Assembly (NCBI GenBank): GCA_030737835.1
Contig: CM060850.1
Coordinates: 28,431,385-28,495,384, forward strand
Direction of reading: 5' to 3'
From: Acorus gramineus
Taxonomy: Eukaryota; Streptophyta; Magnoliopsida; Acorales; Acoraceae
Length of the DNA stretch: 64,000 nucleotides
How positions within the stretch are numbered: position 1 is the stretch's first letter; every line of letters begins with the position of its first letter. This document shows positions 11,654-24,786 of this stretch, in pieces. The position numbers and the translations under genes were made by a program. The notes beneath the pieces are model-generated. The model worked only from the letters and a program-made list of their open reading frames with translations. It had not been told where the DNA came from and searched no databases.

Positions 11654-13870
11654 ATGGCCGAAGAAGAAGTGGAATTTCAGATGATGACGAGCTCATCAGA
11701 CCCCATAACGCCAAGGGTCATCACTTTCTTATCTTCATTACTTCAAAGGGTGGCGGAGTCCAACGACACAGATCGATCGGAGCCGCAGAGGGTGTCGGTC
11801 TTCGACGGCCTCACGAGGCCGGCTATATCCGTCCAGAGCTACCTCGAACGGATCTTCCGATACGCCAACTGCAGCCCCTCCTGTTACGTCGTCGCCTACA
11901 TCTACCTCGACAGGTTCGCCCGAAGACACCCTTCTCTGCCGATCAACTCATACAACGTGCATCGGCTTCTCATCACCAGCGTCCTCGTCGCCGCCAAATT
12001 CATGGACGACGTGTAAGTCCATCTTCTTCTTCTTCAAATTCGGATACCCAGATCTTGGAATCCTGTTTTCTTGGTTGGATTTGAGTGGTTTGGGCTTGAA
12101 ATCTTTGGTGTTCGGATCCTCTGTGTAGAATTAAAAACTCCATGTAAGTGATAAAAAATCATTTCAGTAAAAAAAAATTATTTCAAACTTCAACAAAATC
12201 GACATGATTTTATTAGATGTTACAGTGATCCTATGTGACTTTCATACAGAATATCCAGTCTCAAAACGTGAAATCCAACAATATTTTTTTAGGTGAATTG
12301 GGTTTATGTTTCCATGTGTGATTGCCTAGATCTCCAGCTAATATGAGTTGGGGTTGGAGAGGGATTCTATATATATATTTGGGGGGTTGGGGGTGAGGGA
12401 CTTCTTTGAAAAAACAATTTCATAGATTGCATGTGGAATGCTGTGGGAAAAGTCCAAGTGACAATTACTGCCCTTGTGATATTCTTTTTGAAGATTATAA
12501 TGAAAGGGTAGTTAAGGAATTTCATTGATTGGCAAAATAGTGTCCTCATCTATGGCTTGTGAAAAAGGTGGCACTCATGCGCAACTTCAAAGGCCAGCAA
12601 TGTTTTTCTTTTTCTTATTTTTTTTCAACCAGAGTTACTAAGGACGGGCCTAAGATGTACAACTCATATTGATAGAATTTGGGCTCAAATGCCTGGATTA
12701 ACTCATATTTTTTTGCCTGGATTAACTCATATTTTTTTTCACTTCCTTCGATGGGTAGGAGTTTGGACCATAAGATATAAGACTTAACGCGAACAACGCC
12801 ATATAGCTAGAATTGAGATTTGTTTATGACTAGTTTGCAAGATCGGGGACGATGCACCGCATTGATGAGGGAGGTCTTGTTTCGCAACGGTCGCATGTTG
12901 GTCCACGAGGCATGAGGGGACTCGGCTGAACTTTTTCGGGTTAGAATTTTCTTCTATCAGGGAGTCGTCCTCGGGGTTGACCTTCACTTGTCGATCTTTT
13001 TCTTTTCTGTCTATTTGTACCCCTCCCCCATCCTTTCGTTCAAAATTTATAATTTGATATTCAACAATAGAATTGAGTAGCAAATTATGACTTATAAGAC
13101 TTAACAATACAGTAACATGGAGCACAGGAAGAAATGGTTTGGTGTCATTTCAGTTCATTAGAACAACGTGTTTCATTAGCTTTCTAGTTGTACAATTGAA
13201 AAGACAAGAGTTGTTCAATATCAACATGTGTTTTTTTCCATAGTTAATTAAAACTTTGCTTTCACATGTACATTCATTGATGCCCTATGACCCCTGCCAG
13301 TAGGGCACCATTTTAAAAGAAAGGAATTCTTATTCTTAATCTTTTTTAATCTTATTTACATCTTGCACATCTTTTGATTTTTCTTTTAAATATATACTTT
13401 CATAAAATAAAATATATTTTTTATATAAAAAATGAAATACATGCTCATTTGAATTAAACACGTATTTTTATTTTTTTGTAATACAAATATGTTCTGCATC
13501 ATATGATTTCATTTACTTATGATACGATCTCAATAAATCTATAACTAACATGTAAATCTTGAATTAAAAAAACAGATGCTACAACAACGCTTACTACGCG
13601 AAGGTGGGAGGGATAAGCACGGCGGAGATGAACTTCTTGGAGGTGGACTTCCTTTTCGGGCTAAGCTTCCAACTCAACATGACGCCCGACACCTTCAACT
13701 CCTACTCTGCTTTCCTGCAGAGGGAGATGCTCAGCATAGATAAGCCTCCCAACTTGACCACCAAGACACAATACTGCCTGTTGCTTTTGGAAGATGATCA
13801 TGAGTCCAACAACAATAACAACATCAATGACAACCACCTTCATCAGAACCACACACAACTAGCTGTTTGA
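11654..13870 (+). CDS. CYCU4-1: U-type (P-type) cyclin, CYCU4;1-like
   Basis: Exon 1 (11654-12012) and exon 2 (13576-13870) join across GACGT|GTAAGT and AAACAG|ATGC to give 217 residues. The cyclin box spans about residues 50-160: YLERIFRYANCSPSCYVV, then INSYNVHRLLITSV, KFMDDVCYNNAYYAKVGG and MNFLEVDFLFGLSFQLN. These match Arabidopsis CYCU4;1 almost word for word, and the C-terminus QLAV is shared as well. The family binds A-type cyclin-dependent kinases; CYCU4;1 has been linked to brassinosteroid and phosphate-related growth control. Two small insertions relative to that protein lie in the N-terminus and in the Asn-rich tail. A CT repeat sits just before the ATG in the leader (11634-11651). 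Exon 1 is far richer in GC than the 1.56-kb intron. Confidence 0.93.
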
Positions 13871-16079
13871 GAGAGTGTGAGAGATCTCCAAACATTGACC
13901 CAATGTTTTTTCCTCTTTGTTTTTGTTTATAGAGATTGGCACATTATTGGACTGTCTTTTGTTGGAAAATATTTTGGACGGTATGTTGGAAGACGTCATT
14001 ATTGTTGAATATTCAATGGAGTTTGAGAGGTTAAAAAGAAAAATTAGTGTGTGAAGCAATGGCAAGGGGTGGCTGAGATGGATTTCGAGAAATTTTGGAA
14101 AATCTTTATGTGTGGTTTATAATTTTATAAAGACCAACTAATACACATATGCGTTGCACATGAACTATTTTAATTATGGACATAAAAATTGTTTACATTT
14201 AGAGTTCATATGCACGGGCTTATAAATTGGATCATCAAAATATGAAGAACTTCCTTATGAAAGGGGGTTATTTATAGATTAGAATGGCTCAAATGGAGAT
14301 ACCCTTATTAGTTATATAAGCACGACGTGCCTCTAATTTGAAGTGGGTGGTCCAGGACTTTAAAGCCTCGTTGTTTTAATCTTCATAGGGCCCGTTTTGT
14401 TTTGGGGCCTCATTGTATTAATAATAGGAGGATCCGTTTTGTTTTGGGTTCTTGTTTAAGCCTCGTTGTATTAATAATAGTATGATCCTTTCTATTTTAG
14501 TTTCTTGTTTTAATATATTAAGGCTAATGCTTAACTTTTTTTAAAAAAAATAACATTTTAAAAAAATACAAGATAAAAGAAAATAAATGATAAAATCTAA
14601 AAAAAAATGAATTAATTAATAAAAGGTAAAAGTAAGACAAAATATAAAAATAAAATATAAAAGATTAAAGAAGATAAAAAATTAAATTAATTTTTTTTTT
14701 ATAATAAACGATAAAAAGAAGGTAACATTTGAAGCATGAAAATTGAAATGGTGAAGATAAAATTTATAATACAAAAAATATAAGATAAATGATAAAGAAA
14801 CTGAGATGCTATTTAACAATTAAAGTGAGAATAGTTTTTATTGATGGATGTCTTGCTTTTGAATTTAAAATTTGTTCTATTTTTTTTTTATTGATTTTGA
14901 ATTTATATGCATCAATTTTTCTTTAGATGTGAAAATAAGTATTTTTTTAGGGCAGTATTTTTTTTTATCGATTAGATTATTTTTAAGGGGGTTCGGTAAT
15001 CGATTTTTTTAATGGGTAGTGGTCGAAAATTGGATTATGTGCTCGACTGTGCATACTCTTATTGAAAGTAATGGTAGATTTTTTTTTGTGGTCTCAGTTT
15101 TGATTGGTAAAAATAATTTAGTCTAAAACTTTTCAAAAATATAATGTCCTTGAAACGGAAGGAAAAAATGTTTTTTTGGTTTTATTTTTTAATATAACTT
15201 TGAGTGGATATCACTTAATGTTAGGTACAGTCTCAAATACAACTCCAAATGCAATTATCATATGCTTTAATTTTTTAAAAATAATAAATATTGCACCATT
15301 TTGAATTTAATATACTCATTTTTAGTAAATATTAAAAAATTAACAAGGTATATATCACATTTATGAATGTATATACATTATAAGATGACTATTAAATGAT
15401 TAAAAATGTATTTGAGGGTGTATTTTGAGTTGTAGAAGGAACTGTTGTATGAAAAATAAGTATATGCTGAAATACAATAATATATTTTTTATTTTAAAAA
15501 TATAAAATATACATAATATATAATACCTTAGTTATCAAACATTGTATTTGTTTTAGAAGAGTTGCTTATAATAATATGGACTTTTGTTTATATTCTAATT
15601 ATAATATAAAGTGGTTTATATAATTCAATGACGCGTGGGTGCGTGTACATCCAACTAACAAGGTTATTTGCAATTTCTTGGGGGCCATATTAATCTGAAC
15701 TTTAATGTTTTTCCACATTTATTTCATTAGCATAATTTTCATAGAACTCAGTACTACGCGCAAAGCGCGTACACCAAACTAGTATTATTTAACACATTTT
15801 ACTTGTTCCAACACATTTCAAATATTCAAATTTCACATATATCTATTTTCACATTCATAAATTGATAATAAACTGATTCGTCTAAATATTACATACTAAA
15901 TGGATATGTACAATCAAACCACAAAGAGAGATTTTTTTCTCAAAACATAAATCTAGTTTGATAATTTGATTGTACAAATTCACTATGGTCATTTTGATTT
16001 TATGTTTTTAAAAAAATCTCTTTACGGTTTGACTGTACAAATCTATTTTTATGTAATATTTGGATGAATGTTTGAATGT
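13871..16079. other. AT-rich intergenic DNA with a degenerate direct repeat
   Basis: No gene is visible. At 14390-14510 a unit of about 75 bases (TCCGTTTTGTTTTGGG with CCTCGTTGTATTAATAATAG) is repeated imperfectly. At about 14135-14160 and 15630-15650 are further GCGTTGCAC/GCGTGGGTGCG motifs that resemble decayed Helitron ends. Confidence 0.5.
15755..15782 (+). mobile_element. Helitron-like 3' terminus
   Basis: A perfect 7-base-pair hairpin, TACGCGC-AAA-GCGCGTA, is followed after seven bases by CTAG and then a T. This is the canonical Helitron 3' end (hairpin, short spacer, CTRR, target T). The 5' TC end could not be fixed; a candidate region with TATATAAGCACG lies at 14315-14330, which would make an element of roughly 1.5 kb. 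No Rep/helicase sequence is present, so it would be non-autonomous. Confidence 0.55.
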
Positions 16080-16088
16080 TTATGTCTT

Positions 16089-16584
16089 GGGAAAAATCTA
16101 TACAACCCTTTTAAATCTGATTGAAATTAATATAACCCCCTGCCTTTTCTTAAAATTCATATAATCCCCTGAAAACACCTAGTAAATCCAAAAAGCCATC
16201 TGAATAAAATTTCTTTTGACAGATGATGAATATTTTATGAATATTTTGTTTGGTTAACCCTAATTGAAAACACAATATACTAAAAAAACCCCTACAATGT
16301 GTTAAAAATGTGAAAAATCATATGAAAATGATGATTTTACCCTCTCTGGATATATTATAAAACCCTATCTGGAGGATTAAAATCATCATTACAGAAGATT
16401 TTTTACATTTTTAACACATTGTAGATTGTTTTGGTATACCGTGTTCTCTATCAGGGTTAACTAAACAAAATATTTATTATCTGTAAACGTAAATTTTATT
16501 CAAGGGGTTATTTGGATTTACTAGGTTTTTTCAGGGAGTTATATGGATTTCAGTCAGTTTAAAGGGGTTATATGGATTTTTCCC
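16089..16584. mobile_element. Long-inverted-repeat MITE, copy 1 of 2
   Basis: The element begins GGGAAAAATCTATACAACCC and ends in the near inverse, GGGTTATATGGATTTTTCCC. The arms pair over much of the length (for example CAATGTGTTAAAAATG against ATTTTTAACACATTG). The 9-base flanks TTATGTCTT and TTATGTTTA match at 7 of 9 places, consistent with a Mutator-like duplication. A second member lies at 56571-57089. Confidence 0.8.
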
Positions 16585-16599
16585 TTATGTTTATTTACT

Positions 16600-18225
16600 G
16601 CCCATGTTTGAATGTGAAAAAAAAAAAAAAATACTTCAAAATTTTCAAGGTGAAATATATGAAATGTATTGAAACAAGTGAAATGTTTTGTTTTCAGTTC
16701 AAGATGAAGAATCACTTACATTGTGTCATATGTTGGGATCATATTTGCGAAAGTCATCAACAAGATCCGAGATTAAACATAAGAAAATAACACAAAAACA
16801 CAAGATACACGTAGTTCAACCTATGATTACATCCATATGGTGTGAAATATAAGAATTTATTATAATATGTGAGATTAAAAAAAATAGACCCAGTTAATGT
16901 TCATAGAAACAAATTTCTAATTTATTACCTAAATAATCTCCTAACAACTTGATTTCAAGAGATTCACAGTTAGTTAAGATTTAATCATATAAAAACTTTT
17001 AATTCAAAATCCCTAAATCCCTATTATTTAGGGATTCCATTGCTTATTCAAAATCCCTGAAAATAATATTTAGGGATTCCATTACTTAATTCTCCCTTTT
17101 TCTGATTTTTTTGTTCTATAAATAGGGTCCTTTATACCTAAACCATAAAAAAAATCTTCACTTCTAAAGAATCCAACCACTCTCAATATATCAAAGAGAA
17201 GGGGAACCCACATTAGAAGTGTATGTAATCTTCTTTTTCTTTCTTCTCTAGTGTTCTCATTCTTTCAATACATATTTATATGCCTTCTTATTTATTTTTT
17301 TATTATGTATGTTATTTTTATTTTGTGAAATTTTATATTGAAACCGTATAAAATAAAGGATTTGCTCGTAAGGAGAATAAGATGGTGGTTTATTTTGATG
17401 TTTTTCATCTCGTCAATCAGTTTTTTTTTACTCAATCGTGGAGTTTTGATGCTCTCCATATATGGTTTCTAGTGTCTTTTTTTTTTTAAAAAAAAAACCG
17501 TTAATCCAATCCCTGTGTCCGGATTCAATCAGATCTTGGATACCATGAATATCATCACACAGACTATGGATCGAACTACACAGTACACAACCAATTAATT
17601 GCTAGGTACAGTGTTACTAGCTATGCAGTTCGATTCATATAATATATGATTCGATTAGATCTGTCAATGGGACGGGTCCGGGTATGAGAATTCTTTATTT
17701 CTTTATGTTTAGGTGTTGAGAATCTTGAAATATTTGAACCTAGTGTTACGAATGAAGATGTTATTGAGGAGACTGTTTCTTTTTTTTGTTTTTTTTATAT
17801 TGGAGGGACCCCCCTGTGGCTAACCTTACGGTCGAGCTGGGAATGCTACCTCCATCTGTTTACCTCGGTCCCACTGAAAAAATTGAGGAGACTGTTGAGT
17901 TGTCATCTTTCTCTTCTAAAGTTCTAAGGTCCGGGTCCTACCCGGGTCCTTGTCCAGGGCAAGATTCCCAAGGACCCGCAAGGTCCTAAGTTGGACCTGG
18001 GTTCAGCGGGTCCTGTCATTGATCAGGTCTGGGTCTACCATGATTTGACCCGAACCTGATCCGTTTATAGGTTTAAGTTCGATTCATAAACTGTGTAATT
18101 CGATACTGTTGGTACTGATGGTATCAGACCTGACTGGATTCAGACTCCGATCCCACACCCATTCATAAAGAAAGAATGTTTAATAATAAATAATAGAAAA
18201 ATTAATTTTTTTTTTTTTTTTTTTT
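16600..18225. other. Intergenic DNA, no gene recognised
   Basis: AT-rich sequence runs to 17640, followed by a block (17650-18080) of GGGTCCGGGT / GGACCCG words in both orientations, resembling the array at 420-925. A stretch of T residues ends the interval. Short frames here do not resemble proteins. Confidence 0.5.
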
Positions 18226-18359
18226 GCAACCCCTTATATTTAAAAGTCCCTTTACTTTTTTTAATATACCAAAACACTTGTATACGTTAGAGGTCATATT
18301 TTTTTATTTATATAAAAAGGTCATAATTTTTTAGGTCCTCCTGTCTAACTTTGTTCGTA

Positions 18360-18530
18360 TGATTATGTTAGTTAATAATGTATATAAAATGATTAATTGT
18401 ATATAAGATTTAATAGTGTATATATAATGCATAACGATGTACAATGATGATATAACAATGTACACGATATGGATAATAATAACGTACGAGTTGACAATAT
18501 AAGCAGAACGTATAATAATGTACAAAGGGT
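18360..18530 (-). repeat. GTACANTGTTAT-type repeat array
   Basis: On the minus strand, words such as TGTACATTGTTATA, TGTACATCGTTATG and TATACACTATT recur every 25-35 bases. The same vocabulary (TGTACACTGTTAT) forms the array at 10690-10960 inside another inverted-repeat element. Confidence 0.55.
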
Positions 18531-18869
18531 CTACCACCAAGTAAAGATCAGAAAGATGACAAAATAACATTGAAGAAATAGAACTGGTAATTGGGGGACT
18601 ATATACATGGAATCAGAACGCCACCCCACTTAAAAGAAAAAAAAACAAATTGAATCTTCTGAAACAAAGAAAAACCCAACCCACCCCTTCTCGTCTCCTT
18701 CCTCAGCATACCGTTCCTTGAAACTCTCCCGCAACCCCAATGCCACAACCACCTGCAAGAAGAGCTGCCCTCTGACGCCCCCTTCTCCTCCCCCCTCTTC
18801 TCCTCCACCCCCCTCCCCCCTTCAAAACCTTTACCACCCTCACCATCCTCTCCCCACCTCGGAGAAGGG

Positions 18870-19235
18870 GACGGAGAGTCGGAGAGGGTGATGTTGCGAA
18901 GGCGGGCGACGGTATCGGCGGAGGACTCGGAAGAGGGGATGGAAGCCTCGCGGGCGTCCAAGGTGTCAGGGTGTGGCAGGTGTCAAAATCGGAGGAGGTG
19001 AGGGAGGAGTCGAGGGTTTGGGATCAGAGGGTTAGGGTTTAGTCGAGGGAGCTGAAGTAGGAGGTGAGGGCGGAGTAAAGAAGGGTGAGGTTGGTGAGGA
19101 GGGTTTTTTGGGTGTTGATTCCTTTGAAGGAGTGACGGACGTCGTCGGAGATGGTGATGGTGGAGGAGAGAGGAGAAGGAAGAAGAGATGAAAAATCTGG
19201 GGGAGGAGGAGGGTTGGGTTTCAGGGTTTGTGTGT
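18870..19235 (-). pseudogene. FRIGIDA-like (FRL4-type) gene fragment, decayed
   Basis: Read on the minus strand, this GC-rich stretch encodes Pro/Ser-rich sequence, then SDDVRHSFKGINTQKT, LLTNLTLLYSALTSYFSSLD, SQTLDSSLTSS and, in a second frame, LDAREASIPSSESSA. Order and spacing match the N-terminal part of FRIGIDA-like 4 proteins (the QTSLMTSCTLLWQELSDHF, SLEQNL and REVTIDHS regions of Arabidopsis FRL4A as I remember it). Two in-frame stops replace CAA and CGA codons, both C-to-T changes, and one frameshift separates the two frames, so it is not functional. It lies inside the 18226-19401 inverted-repeat element, which suggests capture. The identification is from memory. Confidence 0.55.
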
Positions 19236-19401
19236 GACATAAATACAGGGGTGGGTTTGGAGTTTATAAGTTTTGAATGGGGTGAATCGTCTAACGGGGT
19301 GGGATTGAAAAAAAACGGGATTAAAATAATCATGCCCATGGTAATTTAGAGGTGTTTTGGTACGCTAAAAAGTTTTAAGATTTTAAAAAATAAAGGGTTG
19401 A

Positions 19402-22400
19402 AAAAAATATTTGAGAATGATATCCCAAAGAATTTTCTATGTTGAAATTCAAGAAATTTGTGGGTATAAATAAGGATTAAGGTACTGAAATGGTTAAATG
19501 AAGAAAAATACTTAACATGATTTTTTTCTTACTCTTATATGATTACTTTTGTCATTGACTTACTCTAGCAATCAACTCGGACAGGTTATACCAAGATGGA
19601 TCACCTCAACCCCAAATCGAAATATATAAATCTATATCGAAACCAACTCAAGCTTAAACCAAATGAGATCCATTCGAACCATGTCAAGTTTGATTCAACT
19701 TCAAATTTAATTCGGGTTAGGTGAAGTTCATAATGAGTTCGATTTGAGTTTGTGTTTGACTTTTAAAATGTGCTTTTATAAATAACATAAATTTTATAAC
19801 AGTCACAAAAAAAATAGTGTGCTTTCTAAATAATCTAAATTCTACCATAGTCTCATAAAAGAAGTTGACGCTTTGATTAATTAACCGATAAACATGAAAA
19901 TGAAAAGGGGGTGACAAATAGAGAATAAGAAAATGAACATGATAAATTTTAGGATTAAATTAAACTTTAGATCAATTTCATAAATTGAAATCTCAAACTC
20001 AACCTCTTGATTCAGGTTTCATGAACCCAACTCATACTCAAACCTGAACCCAACCTGAATTTCTTTTGAGCTTGGTTTCAAATTGATTTCATCTATTAAT
20101 ATCCTATTTAAACATGTTCAAATGTGGATTAGGTTGGATTCAAATCACCCAGCTTGCACTCTTAAATCACATTGGAGGGGTCACTCTATCATCACATAGA
20201 TCCAAACTCAAGAATTAAAACTAGTGTTTTTATTAATTAAAAACTTACCAATATGGATCATTAAAATTAAACACCCCACCCTCCCAATTATGCATGTCAA
20301 CGTGTTGAGTTTGATTAAATAATATGGACCTGGATCTGGCAAGATATATGATATCGAACACGGGTCCCTAGCCAGGTCCATCACATATGAATAAAAAGAG
20401 CACAAGTCTTATCTCGACGGATCCAAGTTGGACCCGTTATCTTTTGTTACTGTTCAGATATACGGTCCGTGTGGGAATATATGCGTCACATATGCGGTTC
20501 AGTTCAGAGACCAAACCGCATGAAGTCATGCGACTCAATATGTGGTCCAAACCAGCATATCTGTATGTGGATATGCTGCCAATAATGCGGTTAGACAATT
20601 TTTTTTTTTTTTTTAGAGCTTACATGATTTGAATATAAACTTTTAGTGTGCCTTTATTTTATTGAAAGATAGTATTTGGATAGTTTTTATGTTTTCACTT
20701 GGATGTTAGGGTTGCTTTGGAAGCTTTATCGCTTATGAAGTTTTAGCTCTCTATTTTTTTTTCTTGCTTTCTATTTTTCTAAATAACTAAGATAAGTTCA
20801 TTTCCTTATCTACTGTTTACTATACGTTTGATCAAAGTCTTAGGTTTATAGTTTATGAAGATTTATATATTTATGCCTAAAAAGCTAATGTAGATTTACT
20901 TTTATTGTTCAAATATTTTCTCTACTTTATGATCAAAGCGATTTGTTATAAATTATTAATAGATCTATCTATTATTTTATTGTCTATTGTTTGAAAATTA
21001 TCATATTTTTTTAATAATAAAAATATAAAACCACATATTCTCTATACAGTATCCTAATCATACGCAAACCGTATACCGCATTTTTAAATACTGTTCTCCG
21101 CCTCCTGCATCTTCAATGTTTTATTCTTCTCTGCCTCCACTTCTACCAATCGAATCCACATCCAACAATACATTAGGATCCCCATCCAACAATCTATTGG
21201 GTTCCCGTCTAAACAATCTTTTTAAAAAAGAACAACCTTGTTTATTCTCAAGGTGTGTATGCGCATGATGAAAAAAAGAGAAAAGTGAATGAAAGTTAAA
21301 AATTTCTCATTGGACCATTGAAAAATTTAGTGTTATATCAAATAAGGAGTAAAAAAAATATTTCATTATTTTTTTCTTCTTTATTTTGTCTTATTTGAAA
21401 ATATAGAAAAAAAACTTCATTTTCCCATATATGAGAATTTGAGGGATAATGATAAAATTTTTTTACTATATGTACAAACATCATGATAATTGGTCAAATG
21501 AAATTTTTTTATTTTTTATTATTTGTCATTTGATCTAAATTCATTTACTTTCCTTCATTTTTCCTATGAGATTGTGCACAAAATACCTTTGAATGTGTCG
21601 ATATGGATCCAAACCAGACCCGATTTTTAATAGGATTATTGAGTAGGAGTGCATGTGACTATGATTGCATGTCAATCTTAATTCCCTAATTGGAGCCCCG
21701 ATAATTCTCTTTTGAGTGTTGATACACAGCCCCTTTCTATAGCCCGTTTTGCAGTTCATACGCTATGATAACATAGTATATACTGTACTATTATAGTATA
21801 TACTGCAGTCCGTTTATTTTATTTTTTTATCATAAAAAAATACACTAATACATATCAGTATAAATTTTATTTTATAATAACATACATTTCCAAGGATAAG
21901 TGCAATGGGGCTAGGTGTATTTTTTCCTTCTCTTTTCTTTCTGAGTTAGTCCCCAGTGAATTTGGTTTGTGGACTTTGAGTCTTACCGTTGTCCTCGCTC
22001 TTCGTGGATCCTTTTTTAAAAAAAATCCATATATGTTAAGATCCGATCCATTGATGAAAGACCTACTCCCAAGCCCCAACATGTACAAACACGCGAATAA
22101 AAAAAAAATCGAAAAGCAGTTGCAACATCTATCAAAAAAAAAAAAAAAAAAATCCCTAGAAAACCCTTGCATGATTGCATCTAAAGGAAAATCGCCTCCT
22201 CGATCGACGTTAGGGTTTCGTTTTCTTGGATCGGCAAGAACCGAAAACAAAACCTCCTCTATTTAATCAGGTCTTTATTTCCCAAATCACAAGAATCAGC
22301 TGTTTGGATGTTGAGATTGGCGTTATGTATGTCGTGAATCACCTCTTTTTAATTCAACTTTCTTTGTTTTTCTACTAATTTTAGCTTTTCTTGATGACCG

Positions 22401-23128
22401 TGCAGGACTGTAGTTCTTGATGACTTGCAACTGGTCGCAGATTCATTTCGTTCAATGTCTTCGTGTGGTAACGAAATTCCGCGTTCAAATCAATTTCTTT
22501 GGGTGATTTTTTTATTTTTCAACGTTATTTACTATATGATTTCGTGCAAATAGTTTATATATCTCGTTCTATCGATTTCATTTGGTCGCCTTTAATGTAA
22601 TTTTAGTTTTATCAAAATATTTTTTTGTCTTGATCAAGGGTAAGATGCAATTTATAATGCCAGGATGACCTTGAGAGTGGCCAAGCTAGGTAGGACCTTA
22701 GGTGAACTCCTAAAATGCAACCCTCATGTGTATGCACGCAATCCTATCAAAGTGGAATATAGGGCCAACCCTAACCCTAGGATCAATAAAGCAAAAAGTA
22801 GATTAGAAAATAAGGGTGAACCAAAATGAATAGAGCAAAGTGGGCCTATGATGGTATCACAGCTTGAGATTGTGGAGATGCAAAGGAAACTAGAAATCAT
22901 ATATTCTTGGTTTGCCACTTAACTTCTGTACATGAATTAAGGTGGGATTAGTTCGAATTGCACCTTCAATAACATAAATGAAATGTGGGAGTGGTTCCAA
23001 ATAGAAAGAAAAGAGGATATCGAGGCAATAAGGCTAAGTTCCTTGGCCTTATTCCACACATGGTATGTTGGGCCATAGGGATTACCCACGGTGAGTAAAT
23101 TTTATAAGAGAGACGACCATACGAGAGA
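19402..23128. other. Intergenic DNA, no gene confirmed
   Basis: The interval is mostly AT-rich. The stretch 22190-22450 looks like a gene leader (CGTTAGGGTTTCG, followed by GC-richer sequence), but I find no frame to follow it. The interval ends at the target duplication of the copia element. No RNA gene is recognised. Confidence 0.5.
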
Positions 23129-23133
23129 ATATT

Positions 23134-24181
23134 TGTTACAGGATTAGATGAAAATAGGATGAAATTACAAGAATTCAGCACAATAAAATACTAAAACAAT
23201 AGAGAGAATGAAAAGGAGTGAGAGATGAATAGATGGACGAAGCCCGCTGCGACGCTTAAGGCGTTATTCGGCTCCTCCCGGTGCAGAAGTCACGAACCAA
23301 ACCGCCCCCAGGATCTAGCAAGCCCACACAGAGTGCACGCTCAGGTGGAATCAGAAACTGGCTTAGAACTCTATCACCACAAAAGCACTCGGGCTACTGG
23401 AATAATAGGACGTCAGGGCTATCTCTTACAACTCTCACAAGAGACTCTCTCTCTTTGAGTGAATACACACACTACGTGACTTCGATAGATGGAATGGCAT
23501 ACATGAGTCCCTTTATATAGGCCTCTAGATTGCCCAAGAGTCATCTCCACATTCAAGGTACCCATTTAATTGGAATAATGGATTTACAATTATTCCATGC
23601 ATGGTTCATTGTTCCATATTCAATGGGATGGCAAATTCAAGGTACATAATGGATTTTCAATGATGAACGTATTCATGTATCCAATCTAGGTGCCTCATTG
23701 GAATGAGAACCTTGCATATTCAATGCTTCATTCCACCCTAGGTTCGTCATAGAAATTCTACATACATGAATTCTGTATAGTTAATGCATTAAATATGGTT
23801 CACCTCGGGTCGCCCCCGCGGTACATCATCTCGGGTTGCCCCCTCGGTTCATCATCTCGGGTCACCCCTTCGGTTCATCTCGGGTCGCCCCTTAATTCAC
23901 CTTGGGTCGCTCCTCAATTCACCTCGGGTCGCCCCTTTAGTTGTTGTGCAATGTACCTATTCCATTAGCCAACACACATGAATCATGCCAAGTCCACATT
24001 CACGTGCCATGTACTACACATCCGTACATATATAGCCCTTGTCCATATATCCAAGCCCTATACTTAACTAATTGGTGATTATTTGAGGGATCAAGTTTGG
24101 AGTCAAAATATATTATATTTTTCATATTAAACATAAAATTTTGAAACTTTAATTTTTGAAAAACATATAAAAAAACCAACA
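23134..24181 (-). repeat. Copia 3' LTR
   Basis: This is 1048 bases and matches 30116-31119 in the same orientation. It contains a variable internal array of CTCGGGTCGCCCC units (about 23800-23940), which explains most of the length difference from the other LTR. Confidence 0.93.
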
Positions 24182-24384
24182 ATCCCCCACAAGTTTCAAA
24201 ATACCAACGAGTTCCATCCCACAAGTTACTGCGTCTAATGTAGATGTCCGAAGACTTGAATCTACACTTAGTGCAACTGAATCCCTGTTTGATAACACAA
24301 TAGTGGATTTAGCCTTGAACTAAGTATTACAACCAGTTCATCATTGCACACACAGAAACTTAATAGTCATATATGATTGGTAGC

Positions 24385-24786
24385 ACATTAAGGGCTCTGT
24401 GCTTATTCCTGGTTCTGCGAGAGCTATTAGGAATTATTAAAATTTCATAGGAGACGGTCCACATCTCCACTCTCACATAGGTGAGTCCATAAGAAGTGCT
24501 TTCTGTCAGTCACCCCACACTTTTAAGTGCTATAGACTTATTAAGGCCCCGGGCCAGCCTAATACTACAACAGAAAGAGCGCACATTAAAGGCCTTATGC
24601 CTAATTTTTGGTTCTGTGAGAGCTACTAGGAATCCCCAACAAATTCCATAGGAGACGGCTTGTATCTCCAATCTCACATAGGTAAGTCTATGAAGAGTGC
24701 TTCCTGTTAACCACCCCACACATCAAAGTGCTATAGACTTATTAAGGTCCCAGACCAGCCTAATACCATAACAGAAAACATGCACA
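24385..24786. repeat. Tandem duplication of about 198 bases in the copia 3' region
   Basis: Two diverged direct copies (starting at 24385 and 24583) share ACATTAAGGGC, CATAGGAGACGG, CTCACATAGGT and AAGTGCTATAGACTTATT. They lie between the RNase H end and the polypurine tract, outside any coding region. Confidence 0.8.

Larger units (their letters stand above)
18226..19401. mobile_element. Putative Pack-type inverted-repeat transposon carrying a gene fragment
   Basis: The left end (GCAACCCCTTATATTTAAAA, later ACCAAAACACTTGTATA) is the imperfect inverse of the right end (complement TCAACCCTTTATTTTTTAAA, later ACCAAAACACCTCTAAA), so about 60 bases pair at each side. Inside are an array of GTACATTGTTAT-like words (18360-18530) and a GC-rich host-gene fragment (18870-19235). 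The flanks are T- or A-rich, so a target duplication cannot be fixed. The structure fits a non-autonomous element that has captured host exon sequence. Confidence 0.5.

Noticed and set aside
16735-17225. A solo LTR starting TGTTGGGATC
   Set aside because: A plausible start and a TATAAATAG are seen, but no matching CA end, primer site or target duplication could be found.
22190-22450. Start of a gene (GTTAGGGTTTCG leader)
   Set aside because: No coding exon with proper splice borders follows before the copia insertion.
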